64,000 nucleotides of DNA from NCBI GenBank assembly GCA_023511585.1, contig JAIMBF010000007.1, forward strand, positions 1 through 64,000, written 5' to 3'. A program made the position numbers and the translations under genes. Below the pieces are notes generated by a model. The model saw nothing but the letters and a program-made list of their open reading frames with translations. It made no database searches and was not told the DNA's origin. Source of the stretch: Terriglobia bacterium. GTDB taxonomy: Bacteria > Pseudomonadota > Alphaproteobacteria > Acetobacterales > Acetobacteraceae. Below, in pieces: positions 1 through 9,484 of this stretch (the first letter of the stretch is position 1; each line of letters starts with the position of its first letter).

Positions 1-369
1 CGGTCATGATGGCTCTCGTTCGGTTCCGACGAGCGCAAGATTATCCGAACCCCGCATCTTGGGCAAGCAAAATGTTATATAAACTAACGCACCTTTTCAA
101 GATTATACCCGTAGCGCGCTGCCCCCACGGTCGGAGACCGTTTGCGGCCTGTCGTTATGATGACGGCACACTATCGCGGCGTACAGACGACGACAACTGC
201 AGAAAGAAGGAGAGAGTTGCAATGCTATCCGAGGCCTGGATCGGAACGAAGGCAATACCGCTTTAGTCTGTCTTTGTAGCAGAGTTGCGAGATTGCCCCC
301 TCTGCGATTTACGGCCTCGGACCGTGCAATGCTTGACGGATTTCAGCTTTATCGAAGCTGAGACGAAGC
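1..369. other. Intergenic region, no supported gene
   Basis: I see no convincing gene here. The stretch is less GC-rich than its neighbours. A short open frame on the plus strand has no recognisable domain and no clear ribosome binding site. The region lies downstream of the cupin gene, which ends at 370, so it may hold that gene's 3' untranslated region and the end of whatever lies left of the window. Confidence 0.5.
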
Positions 370-723
370 TTATTTCCACTCCACCAAGATTTCGCGATAG
401 CGGCTGGGGCCGATGTTCTTGGCTTTATGGGTGACCGGCACGCGCGCACCCTTTGCTGTTTCTGAGACAACTTCCAAGTGACCGTCTTCCAATTTCAGCT
501 GGTAAACCGTCCCGGTCGGCACCGGAAGAGAGCCGATATCCTTTCCGTTTTCGTCGAAGACCTGTAAGGTAGAACCTTCTATGGCAAACCACATATACTC
601 ATGTTCATGAGTATGGACCGGCGTTTCTTCTCCGGGCTCCAGGACAAAATCCCATACGATAACCTTGTCGTTCTCGAAGAGCTTTTTTGAACCCACTCCC
701 GCAGTATACTTTTTCTCGGACAT
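370..723 (-). CDS. Small cupin-domain protein
   Basis: A 117-residue single-domain cupin. The HTHEHEY segment near residue 40 is the typical first cupin motif with histidines for a divalent metal, and the downstream strand-rich half (GTVYQLKLEDGHLEVV) fits the second motif. I start it at 723 because GGGAG lies a few bases upstream of that ATG; the open frame extends to 780 without a better site. Small cupins of this kind are metal-dependent enzymes or sensors whose substrate cannot be read from sequence. It stands alone, on the same strand as alanine dehydrogenase but about 800 bases away, so no operon partner suggests a role. Confidence 0.8.
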   Translation of the reverse strand: MSEKKYTAGVGSKKLFENDKVIVWDFVLEPGEETPVHTHEHEYMWFAIEGSTLQVFDENGKDIGSLPVPTGTVYQLKLEDGHLEVVSETAKGARVPVTHKAKNIGPSRYREILVEWK

Positions 724-1530
724 TGGTTTTACTCCCTTTTTAGTACGGAACGGTGGATTTCGAACTACATCACAAATCAAAAATATGTCAACTGCTCCGT
801 CGTGAAGCCAGCATCTGCCGGCAGCGAGAGTTTTGCGTCATTGCGCAACGGCTGCACACTTCCATCCCGTGAACGCGGCCGCCGCCATCCGTATCGAGAG
901 TCGTCTCCGGCGTGGTGATCTTTTTCCCCTTTTTGAGTTCTTCGACAACCTATGACAAAGGCCTGACTTTTTTTATTCCGTGCCATTTTCGCTGATCAGA
1001 GGCTTATGTTGCGGAGTGGCCTCGAGGCCGTTCACGCCGATGTGGATGAAAAAACATTCCTTGTTGCGAGAGCAAAGCGTAGCCGAGCATCGGCAATGCA
1101 CTGTGTGTGAAAAAGAAACGGAACCGATCTACAAATGCGCGGCTTTCGTATGGCGGAACTCAAACACACAGAGAATTCGGGGTACAGCTTGTTCAGAAGT
1201 TTTTGGTTTTTTGGAAACGTTCTTGGAACGGCACGTCATGTTATAAATCGCGAGCGCGTGGTTTTCCGATCTTCATGCCGGGGCCGAGTTCGGTAGTTCC
1301 GGAAAGCACCGTGGAAGCGATATCAAAATGCACGAGGTGGGCAAGGCGCGCGCGGTATTTTCGGCAGAGCGTGATGTTCGGCGCCGGGCGACGGTGCAAG
1401 GCCGGCCTCCGTGAGGCGAACGCAAGCCGAACGCGCAGGCACCAAAGACCTGTTGCTGGGTTTTGCAAACCCGAAACTGCGGCGCCGAACGCAGACATTC
1501 GCGCCGCTATGATCGGGAATCTTTTCTCTC
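724..1530. other. Intergenic region, no supported gene
   Basis: About 800 bases without a gene I can defend. Several overlapping short open frames occur on both strands, but none shows a domain, a good ribosome binding site or a sensible composition. The right part must contain the 3' end signals of alanine dehydrogenase and the left part the promoter of the cupin gene. It could be decayed coding sequence, but I recognise no remnant. Confidence 0.5.
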
Positions 1531-2649
1531 TTATCCGGCCAGCACCTCTTCGGCCGGCGTGTAAGGAAGCGAGAGATCGCGCGCCACAGCTTCGTAGGTG
1601 AGCCGACCCGCATGCACGTTGAGCCCACGGCGCAGATGCAGATCATCGCGAAGTGCGGCACGCCAGCCCTTATTCGCAATCGCCAACACAAAGGGCAAGG
1701 TGGCGTTGTTCAGCGCAAGCGTTGCGGTGCGCGCCACCGCGGCCGGCATATTCGCCACGCAGTAATGCACAATGCCTTCCTCGACATAGGTGGGGCTGGC
1801 GTGCGTGGTGGGCCGGCTGGTTTCGGCGCAGCCGCCTTGATCGATGGCGATATCCACCAAAACCGAGCCCGGCCGCATGCGCCGCAGCATCGCGCGGGTG
1901 ATGAGTTTCGGGGCCGCAGCCCCCGGGACCAGTACGGCACCGATCACCAAATCCGCTGCAATCACGGCTTCTTCGATGGCATCGAAGGTGGCAAAGCGCG
2001 TGCCGAGGGCGGCGCCGTATTGGGCATCGAGCTCGTACAGGCGCGGCAGGGATTTGTCCAGCACGGTGACATGCCCGCCCAAGCCGAGCGCCATCCGCAG
2101 TGCGTTGCTGCCGGCAACGCCCCCGCCCAACACCGCGACCTGCGCCGGCGCCACGCCCGGCACGCCGCCGAGAAGAATGCCGCTGCCGCCTTGATGTTTT
2201 TCCAAACAATGCGCACCGACTTGCACCGACATGCGCCCGGCCACTTCGCTCATCGGCGCGAGCAAAGGCAGCCGGCCGGCGGCATCGGTGACGGTTTCGT
2301 AGGCAATGCAGGTGGCCCCCGAGTGCATCAGCGCCTCGGTCAGCTTACGGTCGGCGGCGAGATGAAGATACGTGAAGAGAATCTGGCCGGGGGAAAGGCG
2401 CGAAACCTCCACCGGTTGCGGCTCTTTCACCTTCACGATCAGCTCGGCCACGGCGAACACGGCGGCGGCATCGGATAGGATTTCGGCGCCGGCGGCGCGA
2501 TAGGCATCATCGCTAAAGCCGACATCTGCGCCCGCCCCGGATTGAACGAAAACGGTGTGGCCATGCAAGGCGAGCTCACGCACCGAGGCCGGCGTGAGCC
2601 CTACCCGGTGTTCTTCGGTTTTAATTTCCTTGGGAACGCCGATTTGCAC
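1531..2649 (-). CDS. ald: Alanine dehydrogenase
   Basis: NAD-dependent interconversion of L-alanine with pyruvate and ammonia. The 372-residue length is the family norm. The N-terminus [10 protein letters not shown] is characteristic, and Lys75 (in VKVKEPQP) and His96 (in YLHLAAD) fall at the known catalytic positions. The Rossmann motif [13 protein letters not shown] follows at about residue 170. The start is GTG at 2649, with AAGGAGAGG upstream. The gene stands apart from the transporters but fits the nitrogen-handling theme of the window, since ammonia freed from amides could be fixed or alanine deaminated here. There is no adjacent AsnC/Lrp regulator, which often accompanies ald. Confidence 0.95.
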   Translation of the reverse strand: MQIGVPKEIKTEEHRVGLTPASVRELALHGHTVFVQSGAGADVGFSDDAYRAAGAEILSDAAAVFAVAELIVKVKEPQPVEVSRLSPGQILFTYLHLAADRKLTEALMHSGATCIAYETVTDAAGRLPLLAPMSEVAGRMSVQVGAHCLEKHQGGSGILLGGVPGVAPAQVAVLGGGVAGSNALRMALGLGGHVTVLDKSLPRLYELDAQYGAALGTRFATFDAIEEAVIAADLVIGAVLVPGAAAPKLITRAMLRRMRPGSVLVDIAIDQGGCAETSRPTTHASPTYVEEGIVHYCVANMPAAVARTATLALNNATLPFVLAIANKGWRAALRDDLHLRRGLNVHAGRLTYEAVARDLSLPYTPAEEVLAG

Positions 2650-2734
2650 CTTTTGCCTCTCCTTGGTTTTGCCTATTCCTCGTCGGGCCGGTCACGAGCG
2701 GCCGCCGGTCACCTTAGCGGATAACATCGGCAAA

Positions 2735-3505
2735 TCAATAAACCAGCCGCCCACCCACGAAGAGGAGAACGGTTGCAAGAACCGGGCGCAAAAAGCTATC
2801 CGGGATGCGGGTTGCCAAAAAGCAGCCTACCAGCACGCCGGGCACCGAGCCGATCAAAAGGCTGCCGAGCAGCGCCCAATCAATGCTGCCGAGCCACCAA
2901 TGACCGAAGCCGGCAAGGAGGGTCAGCGGGACGGCATGGGCGATATCGGTCGCGACCAAGCGCGAGGCCGGCAGATTCCGATAGAGAAGCACCAGCACCA
3001 CCATGCCGAGTGCGCCCGCACCCACCGAGGTGAGCGAGACAAGCACGCCGAGCAAAAGGCCGGTGACAACCGTGAGCGATTCGCGTCTCTGCTCGGAGAG
3101 AAAGAGGGTGTTTCGACTGGCCCAGCGAAACAACGCGCCCCGGAAAAAAAGGGCCGCCGCGCCGCACATGACCACGATGCCGAGCAGAACCGAGAGGGCT
3201 CGCCCGGCTGCCGGTTCCCGCAAAACCTGCGAAAGCGCGAAGAGCGAGAGTGCGGCGCCGGGCAGACTGCCCATGGCCAGGCGCCAGACGATCCGCCATT
3301 CCACTGCGCGTTCCAGCCCGAAGACCGCGGTGCCGACGGTTTTCGTTGCGGCGGCCAACAGCAGATCCGTTCCCACCGCGGTCACCGGCGCAATGCCGCC
3401 GAGCAAGATCAAGATCGGAGTCATGAGGCTGCCGCCGCCGACGCCTGTTAGTGCTACAAACAGACCGACGATGAACCCTGCCACAGGATAAAGCGGTAGC
3501 GTCAT
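2735..3505 (-). CDS. TauE/SafE family permease
   Basis: A 256-residue integral membrane protein with about eight hydrophobic segments and the duplicated TauE/SafE (formerly DUF81) architecture. The first half carries GLFVALTGVGGGSLMTP and the second half the related VSLTSVGAGALGM. Members export sulfite, sulfoacetate or other small organosulfonates and anions, but substrate cannot be assigned from sequence. It lies on the same strand as ald, 85 bases upstream of the ald GTG, so co-transcription is possible. A sulfite or sulfonate role would suit the siroheme methyltransferase further upstream, but that link is only inference. Confidence 0.9.
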   Translation of the reverse strand: MTLPLYPVAGFIVGLFVALTGVGGGSLMTPILILLGGIAPVTAVGTDLLLAAATKTVGTAVFGLERAVEWRIVWRLAMGSLPGAALSLFALSQVLREPAAGRALSVLLGIVVMCGAAALFFRGALFRWASRNTLFLSEQRRESLTVVTGLLLGVLVSLTSVGAGALGMVVLVLLYRNLPASRLVATDIAHAVPLTLLAGFGHWWLGSIDWALLGSLLIGSVPGVLVGCFLATRIPDSFLRPVLATVLLFVGGRLVY

Positions 3506-4263
3506 GGCAGAAGCCTAGGCGCAAGATCGCTACGGAACAGGTTGCCCGACAAGGTCTGCTTTACCACCCCTGTTTTGCCGGCGAAGGTCGCGGCACGCCC
3601 TTTTTCCTTCCAAGCGCGCGCAATATCGGCAAGCCAAGGTTCCAAGGTTGCAAGACAAGCATCAAGCCCGATTTCCTCACCATAAAGCTTGCGACAGCCG
3701 CTGTTGAAAGTGTCTCGTAAAGAAAGATTTTACATACTCGGCCCGGCGCCAACAAGCCCAGTTCCGGCGCGGTGGGGACGGTCGCAACCCTCGGAACAAC
3801 CGATTGATGCGAATGATGACCGCGTTCTCGTTTCCGCTGCGTGGTGCAGCTTATGGTGCAACCGTTTCCGCCCAACCCGCAACCAGGTAAGAAATTAGCC
3901 TTCCTTTTCCGCCAAAGCAAGACCGCAGGCACGCCGTGCCACAGGCAGGGCCGCAACGCAGCGCGAAGCGGAAGCCGGCGCAGGAAAATCCCAGTGATGG
4001 AGAATGATTTCGATCGGTGGGCATTTTTGCAAGAATGCCGGATATTACGAGATTATGCTCCGCCGGGAGGCTACGGCAAGGCGTTTCATTATGTTATGAA
4101 ATAAGAACTGTTATGAGATGACAACTATAAAACGCGCAATGATTTTCTTGCCGGCCACAAGCGGAGAATTTTTGAATTCGTAACGAGTTTTCCAAGCGCG
4201 GCAACGCAACCCGCTGCCCGCTTTCATCAACCCGGCGGGTTTTTCGGAATCTTTCGTTTGCGC
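3506..4263. other. Intergenic region, no supported gene
   Basis: About 760 bases between the TauE-type gene and the uroporphyrinogen methyltransferase. Short open frames occur on both strands, but none has a domain I recognise. The sequence from about 4020 to 4150 is AT-richer than its surroundings. The promoter of the TauE-type gene must lie in the left part. I found no riboswitch-like fold by eye. Confidence 0.5.
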
Positions 4264-5220
4264 TTAAGTTTGCGCGATACGCGGCAATGCGGGCCCCGAT
4301 GAAGCGCGCGCCCGCATGGGGGTGGTTTGCTGCAAGGGGGCCAAGAGCTCGGCAAGCGCAAGGGTGGGACCGACCACAATCAAGGTCGGGGCATCGCGCG
4401 GAATGCGCTCGGCCGCTTCCGCGGCGGTGGCCAAGGTGGCGCGTTCCACGCGGGCTTCCGGCAGGCTGGCATTGGCGATGAAAACCATGGCCTCCTCCGG
4501 CGCGCGCCCCGCGGCGATAAGCGCGGCGGAAAGCGCTGCCGCTTGGCTCCGGCCCATGAAAAAGACGAGCGTTTCCGCCCCGCGCGCAAGCGCCTGCCAA
4601 TCCAGCTCCTGCGGCAGACCGCCGCGGCAATCCCGCGCGGTGACGAAGGCCACGCTGCGCGAAAGCCGCCGATGGGTCAGCGGAATGCCGGCAAGGGAGG
4701 GCGCGGCAAGGCCGGCGGAAACGCCGGGGACCAGGCGGAACGGCACGCCGGCGGCCAGCAAGGCGAGCGCCTCTTCGCCGCCGCGGCCGAAAATGCAGGG
4801 ATCACCGCTTTTGAGGCGGAGCACGCGTAGCCCCTCCTCAGCCAGTGCAATCAACCGCTGATTGATGGCGAGCTGGGATGTGTGCAGACTGCCGGCCCGC
4901 TTGCCCACCGCTTCCAGCCGCGTGGTGGCCGCAAGCGCGAGAATCGGCGCCGGCACCAGCGCATCGTGCAAGACCACATCGGCGCTGGCGAGCGCGTGCA
5001 CGGCATGCAGCGTGAGCAAGCCCGGATCCCCGGGCCCGGCGCCGACAAGCCAAACCGAGCCCGGCAGAAAGGGCGGCGCAAGAAGGCGGCTTGCGGCAAG
5101 CGAAAGCGCGGGCGGTGCCGCGGCGGATGGATCTTGGTGCATCTCGGCCATGGCGGAGAGATCGCACAAATCGGCTCGGGCTGCCACATGGGGCGGAGCA
5201 ACACGGCAAGGCGCAGGCAA
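4264..5220 (-). CDS. cobA: Uroporphyrinogen-III C-methyltransferase (SUMT)
   Basis: Adds two methyl groups from SAM to uroporphyrinogen III to give precorrin-2, the branch point to siroheme, cobalamin and heme d1. Hallmarks are VGAGPGDPG at about residues 59-67, RLKSGDPCIFGRGGEE at 135-150, and PGVSAGLAAPSLAGIPLTHR. The CysG-type N-terminal dehydrogenase/ferrochelatase domain is absent, so this is a stand-alone SUMT. The start is uncertain: the longest frame begins with TTG at 5220, and an ATG at 5151 would remove a poorly conserved leader. The upstream lipoprotein gene ends only 3 bases away. No other cobalamin or siroheme gene is in the window, so the pathway served is unknown. Confidence 0.93.
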   Translation of the reverse strand: MPAPCRVAPPHVAARADLCDLSAMAEMHQDPSAAAPPALSLAASRLLAPPFLPGSVWLVGAGPGDPGLLTLHAVHALASADVVLHDALVPAPILALAATTRLEAVGKRAGSLHTSQLAINQRLIALAEEGLRVLRLKSGDPCIFGRGGEEALALLAAGVPFRLVPGVSAGLAAPSLAGIPLTHRRLSRSVAFVTARDCRGGLPQELDWQALARGAETLVFFMGRSQAAALSAALIAAGRAPEEAMVFIANASLPEARVERATLATAAEAAERIPRDAPTLIVVGPTLALAELLAPLQQTTPMRARASSGPALPRIAQT

Positions 5221-5223
5221 CGC

Positions 5224-5646
5224 CTATTCGTACCCGTGCAAGTGGCAGAAGCCGCAGCCGTCGCGTTCCGTGCGGGAGAGCGCGAGCGCGGCGCCTTCCC
5301 GGTCTTGGGCGCGAACCGAGCCGAGCAAGGGTTCGGTCAAATCGCGCATGGCCGTAATCCCGCCGCGGATCATGTCGGGCGTGAGCTCGACATATTGATG
5401 CGCGATCTCCGGCGGGAAGAGGGTTTCGAGGCGGTTGGAGAGACGCACGAGGTCGCTTGCAGCGGTTTCCGCTCGGCCTTGATCGGCGACGCCCTTGCCG
5501 TAGGAGCGGAGCGTTTTCACGTCGGCGAGCATTTGGCGCATCATCTCCGCTTGCGGCGTGGGCTTGCCGGCGTGCGGAGGGGGCGTGCGCGAGCAGCCGG
5601 CAAACAGCAAGAACGCGGGTAAAAGCAGCAAAGCGCGGGATGTCAC
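5224..5646 (-). CDS. Class II-type cytochrome c lipoprotein
   Basis: A 140-residue lipoprotein. The signal sequence ends in a lipobox (LLFAGC), and one heme motif, CGFCH, sits almost at the C-terminus, as in class II cytochromes (c'/c556 four-helix type). The middle is helical and charged, consistent with that fold. I choose the GTG at 5646 because AGGGAAG lies just upstream and the signal peptide then begins correctly; the start overlaps the stop of the preceding gene in a GTGA arrangement, implying translational coupling. The partner is likely an envelope protein (5643-6149). It could act as a small periplasmic electron carrier or redox sensor; the sequence does not say which. Confidence 0.7.
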   Translation of the reverse strand: MTSRALLLLPAFLLFAGCSRTPPPHAGKPTPQAEMMRQMLADVKTLRSYGKGVADQGRAETAASDLVRLSNRLETLFPPEIAHQYVELTPDMIRGGITAMRDLTEPLLGSVRAQDREGAALALSRTERDGCGFCHLHGYE

Positions 5647-6149
5647 GGATTCTTCCCTGATTGGTTTTCCGGCTTGGCTTCGACGATCTTCCACTCGCCG
5701 GTGTTGAGCTTGCACCAGGTAATTCGATAGCGCGCGGGGGTGCGCGGCCGCTTCGCGACGCGGATGACGTATTGGAGCGTGCGGCACGGCGCGCCGTTCG
5801 ATTCGAATCTGCGGGTGAGGCGCACCAGGCCGGCATTTCCGGTATCGGGGTTGCGCCAGCGTTCCACATCGCCGATGGCATGGCCCTCATAGAGGCGCGC
5901 GGCCGCCGCGCCCATCCGGCTGACATCATCGTCGGAAAGGCCGCCCGGCCAAATCTGGTTCGGCACCACCGGGTTCACCTGTGCCAGCGCCGCGGCCGGC
6001 AGAACGGCAAGCAGCGCGAAAAGCAGCCCGGAGAGCCCGGATGGGAAGACAGCGCCGCTGGCGCGGCCCTCTCGATGCGTTTGCGTGAGCCCATGCATTC
6101 CTCTCAACCCCCCGTGCAGCAAAGTTGCAGACTTTGCCGGCGGAGGCAA
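5643..6149 (-). CDS. Exported protein with 17-kDa surface-antigen-like C-terminal domain
   Basis: A 168-residue protein with a hydrophobic export signal (LLFALLAVLPAAALAQ). Its C-terminal half (NPDTGNAGLVRLTRRF, then a Cys-containing strand region ending in EWKIVEAKPE) resembles the C-terminal domain of rickettsial 17-kDa surface antigen-like proteins, but the glycine-zipper part of those proteins is missing. The start is uncertain; internal methionines near residue 18 would shorten the leader. It overlaps the downstream cytochrome lipoprotein gene by four bases, so the two are probably co-produced in the cell envelope. Function unknown. Confidence 0.6.
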   Translation of the reverse strand: MPPPAKSATLLHGGLRGMHGLTQTHREGRASGAVFPSGLSGLLFALLAVLPAAALAQVNPVVPNQIWPGGLSDDDVSRMGAAAARLYEGHAIGDVERWRNPDTGNAGLVRLTRRFESNGAPCRTLQYVIRVAKRPRTPARYRITWCKLNTGEWKIVEAKPENQSGKNP

Positions 6150-6156
6150 TCCGGGA

Positions 6157-6903
6157 TCACATTCCCAAGAGCTTTCTGATCATGACAGGGTCTGCCAATG
6201 CGGCGCTGGTTGTTTCCATCACCAGCCGCCCTTTGCGCATCACGAACACCCGCTCGGCAATTTCGGAAACAAGATGCAAATCTTGCTCCACCAAAAGGAT
6301 CGCAAGCCCGTCCTGCTGCGCCAGTTCGCGCAGAAGCGCCGTGATCTGCCTGGTGATGGAGGGTTGGATGCCCTCGCTCGGCTCATCCAACAAGATTGCG
6401 CGCGGGCGCCCCGCCAGACAACGCGCTACTGCCAGAAGCTGCTGTTCTCCGCCGGAAAGCGTTCGCCCCTGCCGCTTGGCCAAGCGCGCGAGTTGGGGGA
6501 AGCGCTGAAAAATTGCCGGAATGTCGCTCGCGCCGCCGCGCGCCGCTTCGCCGACGCGCAAATTTTCCAGCACCGTAAGATCGGGAAAAATCTGGCGCCC
6601 CTGCGGCACGTAGCCGAGCCCGAGCCGAGCACGAAAAGCGGCGCCGGTGTGGGTGACGTCGCGCCCGGCGAAATGGATGCGCCCCGAGCTTGCCGGCAAA
6701 TGACCGATCAAAGCGCGCAGCAAGGTGGTTTTTCCCATGCCGTTGTGCCCGACGAGCCCGACCACTTCGCCGCAACGAAGCGTGAAGCTTACCTCGTCGA
6801 GGATCTGAATGCGGCCGTAACCGGCAACGAGCCGCTCAACCGTGAGAATCGGCGGTTCCAAGGTAAACTTCTCGTACCTTTGCGTCGGCCAGCACTGCGT
6901 CAA
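6157..6903 (-). CDS. ABC transporter ATP-binding protein, UrtE-like
   Basis: Second ATPase of a urea/amide-type (HAAT family) importer. Walker A is GHNGMGKTT, the signature is TLSGGEQQ, and Walker B is AILLDEPSEGIQPS; the last phrase is typical of UrtE. Length fits. The longest start at 6903 overlaps the upstream UrtD-like gene by 68 bases; a TTG at 6861 with GAGAAG upstream is the likelier start. It is the last gene of the minus-strand unit running from about 13107. It energises import of the substrate bound by the UrtA-like protein. Confidence 0.9.
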   Translation of the reverse strand: MTQCWPTQRYEKFTLEPPILTVERLVAGYGRIQILDEVSFTLRCGEVVGLVGHNGMGKTTLLRALIGHLPASSGRIHFAGRDVTHTGAAFRARLGLGYVPQGRQIFPDLTVLENLRVGEAARGGASDIPAIFQRFPQLARLAKRQGRTLSGGEQQLLAVARCLAGRPRAILLDEPSEGIQPSITRQITALLRELAQQDGLAILLVEQDLHLVSEIAERVFVMRKGRLVMETTSAALADPVMIRKLLGM

Positions 6904-7582
6904 TCGTATCTTCCATCAACACGCGCCCTTGATAGAAGACCGTAACGAGTCCTTCCAGCATACGAATGAACTGCATATCGTGTTCCACAACGATCAAGCT
7001 TGCCTCCGTGTTGATGGCGCGCAGCAGGGCGGCGGTCCGTTCTACTTCTTCTTCCGTCATCCCCGCGGCGGGTTCATCGAGAAGCAGAAGCAACGGTTCC
7101 TGGGCCATGACCATGCCGATTTCCACCCATTGGCGCTCACCGTGCGAAAGGGTACCGACGCTTTGCGAAGCTTTCTGCCACAAACCCAATTGCTGCAACA
7201 ACCGATCCGCTCTTTCCATGGCACCGCGCTTGCCAGTATGGCGATAGGCTGCGAGCCAAAAATGCTCGTAGACGCTCAGCCCATCCCAAAGACTCGGCAC
7301 CTGATTTTTGATCCCGATGCCGAGCCGCGCGATCCGGTGCGGGGGCAATCCGACAATGGCCTTTCCGTCGAACAGCACGTCGCCTTTGCTTGGTTGCAGC
7401 TGCCCGCTGAGGATTTTGAAAAATGTGCTCTTGCCGGCGCCGTTCGGTCCGATCAAGCTGCGCAGCTCCCCTCGCCGCAGCCGGAAATTCACCCCATCGA
7501 GGGCATGGACGCCGCCAAACTCTTTGCTCAAACAGCGGGTTTCCAGCAATAGAGGTGTTGAGCTTTCGGTTTGCACCATCAT
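6836..7582 (-). CDS. ABC transporter ATP-binding protein, UrtD-like
   Basis: First ATPase of the importer, 248 residues. It shows IGPNGAGKSTFF (Walker A), TLSHGERQW (signature) and LLLLLDEPAAGMTEEE (Walker B). The phrases DGLSVYEHFWLAA and LSHGERQWVEIGM match UrtD better than LivG. The start is ATG at 7582, which overlaps the TAA of the permease gene (TAATG), so translation is coupled. The frame stays open further upstream inside the permease gene, but that extension is not real. Confidence 0.9.
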   Translation of the reverse strand: MMVQTESSTPLLLETRCLSKEFGGVHALDGVNFRLRRGELRSLIGPNGAGKSTFFKILSGQLQPSKGDVLFDGKAIVGLPPHRIARLGIGIKNQVPSLWDGLSVYEHFWLAAYRHTGKRGAMERADRLLQQLGLWQKASQSVGTLSHGERQWVEIGMVMAQEPLLLLLDEPAAGMTEEEVERTAALLRAINTEASLIVVEHDMQFIRMLEGLVTVFYQGRVLMEDTIDAVLADAKVREVYLGTADSHG

Positions 7583-8589
7583 TACGCCGGCGTCTTGTGC
7601 CGAGGAAGAATAAGGGAAAGGCGAAGGAAAGTCGGCACCAATCCCTCCCGCAGCAGCAACACGAATGCCACCATGAGCAGACCGAGAACAAGTGCCGTGT
7701 AAGCAGTGCCGATGGCACCGAGATATTGCGTGAGTGCCTGCACGACCAACGCACCGATGACGGCGCCGTAGAGCAAGCCGCGGCCACCGACCAATACCCA
7801 AATCACGACCTGGGCCGATTGGCTAAGGCTGAACACTTCGGGATTGATGAAATTGCCCCAGCTTGCAAACAGTCCGCCCGCAACCCCGGCAATGCCCCCA
7901 GAGGCTGCAAAAACGGCAAGCTTCCGCCAGCGGACATCGTAGCCCGATAACTCCGTGCGTTGCTCGTTCTCGCGAATGGTTGCAAGAATGCGGCCGAACG
8001 GGGCGAAGGTCATAAGCCGTCCAAGCGCTAGCACAACAATCAAAAAACCGCCTACAAAACGGAAAAAACCTGCCGGACCAAGCTCGATCGACGGCAGGAG
8101 CGGCAACCCCAACGCAAGAGAAGGGATATTGGTTATGCCGTTATAGCCGCCGAGAACGGCAGAACCGATTCGGTAGGAAGGATCCGCCGTGCTGCCCATG
8201 ACTTGCAACAAAATCAGCGTGACGGTGAGCGTCATCACCGCAAGAAATATTGTGCTTACACGGCCGTAGAACGCGACGTACCCGAGAATGCCGGCGAGAA
8301 GCGCGCCTGATATTCCACCCGCAAGGAGCGCGGCTGGGGTTGCGAGCCCGTTTACAGCAAGGATGCCGTAAGCGTAGCCGCCGACGCCGAAAAACGCCGC
8401 ATGCCCGAAGGAAAGCAGGCCCGCGAGCCCCCAAGCCAGATCGAGACTTACGGCAAGCAGGCAGAAAATGAGAAAAACCGTGAGCTGCACGATGCTGAAG
8501 ATCGGCAACAGCAAAGGCAAACCGACTACGGCAACGGCCGCGGCGACCCAAATGGCGAATTCGGTGCGGCTTAGCCGTGTCGGCGCCAT
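7582..8589 (-). CDS. ABC transporter permease, UrtC-like (LivM family)
   Basis: A 335-residue membrane protein with about ten hydrophobic segments and the LivM-type conserved loop GLLSFGHAAFFGVGGYAYG. FGRILATIRENEQRTELSGYD is the cytoplasmic coupling region that contacts the ATPases. It overlaps the end of the UrtB-like gene by 19 bases. With that permease it forms the heterodimeric channel of the importer. Confidence 0.92.
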   Translation of the reverse strand: MAPTRLSRTEFAIWVAAAVAVVGLPLLLPIFSIVQLTVFLIFCLLAVSLDLAWGLAGLLSFGHAAFFGVGGYAYGILAVNGLATPAALLAGGISGALLAGILGYVAFYGRVSTIFLAVMTLTVTLILLQVMGSTADPSYRIGSAVLGGYNGITNIPSLALGLPLLPSIELGPAGFFRFVGGFLIVVLALGRLMTFAPFGRILATIRENEQRTELSGYDVRWRKLAVFAASGGIAGVAGGLFASWGNFINPEVFSLSQSAQVVIWVLVGGRGLLYGAVIGALVVQALTQYLGAIGTAYTALVLGLLMVAFVLLLREGLVPTFLRLSLILPRHKTPA

Positions 8590-9431
8590 AGGCTGCTAAT
8601 TCCTTGCGGAGCGACGCGGAGCAAGACGAGCGCGCAGAGAAGCATCGCAACCTGCCCGTAAATGGGGGTGGACAGGAAGGCGACAATGCTTTCGACGGCG
8701 CCGAAGATGCCGCTGGCGGCGAGTGTGCCGGTAAAAATCGCGGTGCTGCCGACGGTGACGGTGATGAAAATCTTGGCAATGAACGCCATACCGAGGGTTG
8801 GCACCACGCCGGTCAACGGTGCCATCACGGCGCCCGCAAGCCCCGCGAGCGCGGAGCCGAAGCCGAAGGTAAGCATGTAAATGCGCGGCGGAGAAACACC
8901 GAGCGCCGCCACCATCTCCGCATTCTGCATGGTGGCTCGGGCCAAAAGCCCAATCTTGGTAAAGCGGAACAAAAACCATGTGAGCGCAAAACTTGCGGCG
9001 GCGATACCGATGACGAAAATATTGTAGACGGCGACGCTATATTCCCCGATGGTCAAATGTTGAAACGGAGTAGCAACTCCTTCCGTCGTCGGCCCTACGA
9101 TCAGCGTCGTTCCGGCAATGAAAGCAAGGCTTAACCCCCAAGTTGCGAGCATGGTATCCAGCGGGCGCCCGTAAAGAAAACGAATAATTCCGCGCTCGAC
9201 GAGGATGCCGATGAGGCCGACCACAACGGGGGCAAGAACAATCCCGAGCCAAAGGGTAAGGCCGTGCGCCGCGGTGAAAAGCACGGTGTAGGCGCCCAGC
9301 ATGACAAACTCCCCCTGCGCCAGATTGATCACGCCCATCATGCCGTAAATGACGGCAAGGCCCAAGGAAAGCAGCAGGAGGCTTGCGATCGCGAACGCCC
9401 CTCCGATGAAATTGACGAGCAAGTGCTGCAT
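8571..9431 (-). CDS. ABC transporter permease, UrtB-like (LivH family)
   Basis: A 286-residue membrane protein. The opening region GMMGVINLAQGEFVMLGAY is the LivH/UrtB signature, and RATMQNAEMVAALGVS is the coupling loop. The segment TEGVATPFQHLTIGEYSVA sits where UrtB carries its periplasmic loop. It is the first membrane gene of the transporter, 53 bases downstream of the binding protein. Confidence 0.92.
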   Translation of the reverse strand: MQHLLVNFIGGAFAIASLLLLSLGLAVIYGMMGVINLAQGEFVMLGAYTVLFTAAHGLTLWLGIVLAPVVVGLIGILVERGIIRFLYGRPLDTMLATWGLSLAFIAGTTLIVGPTTEGVATPFQHLTIGEYSVAVYNIFVIGIAAASFALTWFLFRFTKIGLLARATMQNAEMVAALGVSPPRIYMLTFGFGSALAGLAGAVMAPLTGVVPTLGMAFIAKIFITVTVGSTAIFTGTLAASGIFGAVESIVAFLSTPIYGQVAMLLCALVLLRVAPQGISSLWRRHG

Positions 9432-9484
9432 GCGGCTACGGCTCGGTCAAGCGGCAAGTTTTACAAACCTAGACGCTCGGGAAT

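Noticed and set aside
2555-3451. 298-codon open frame on the plus strand
   Set aside because: Antisense to the TauE/SafE gene, whose membrane protein sequence is convincing.
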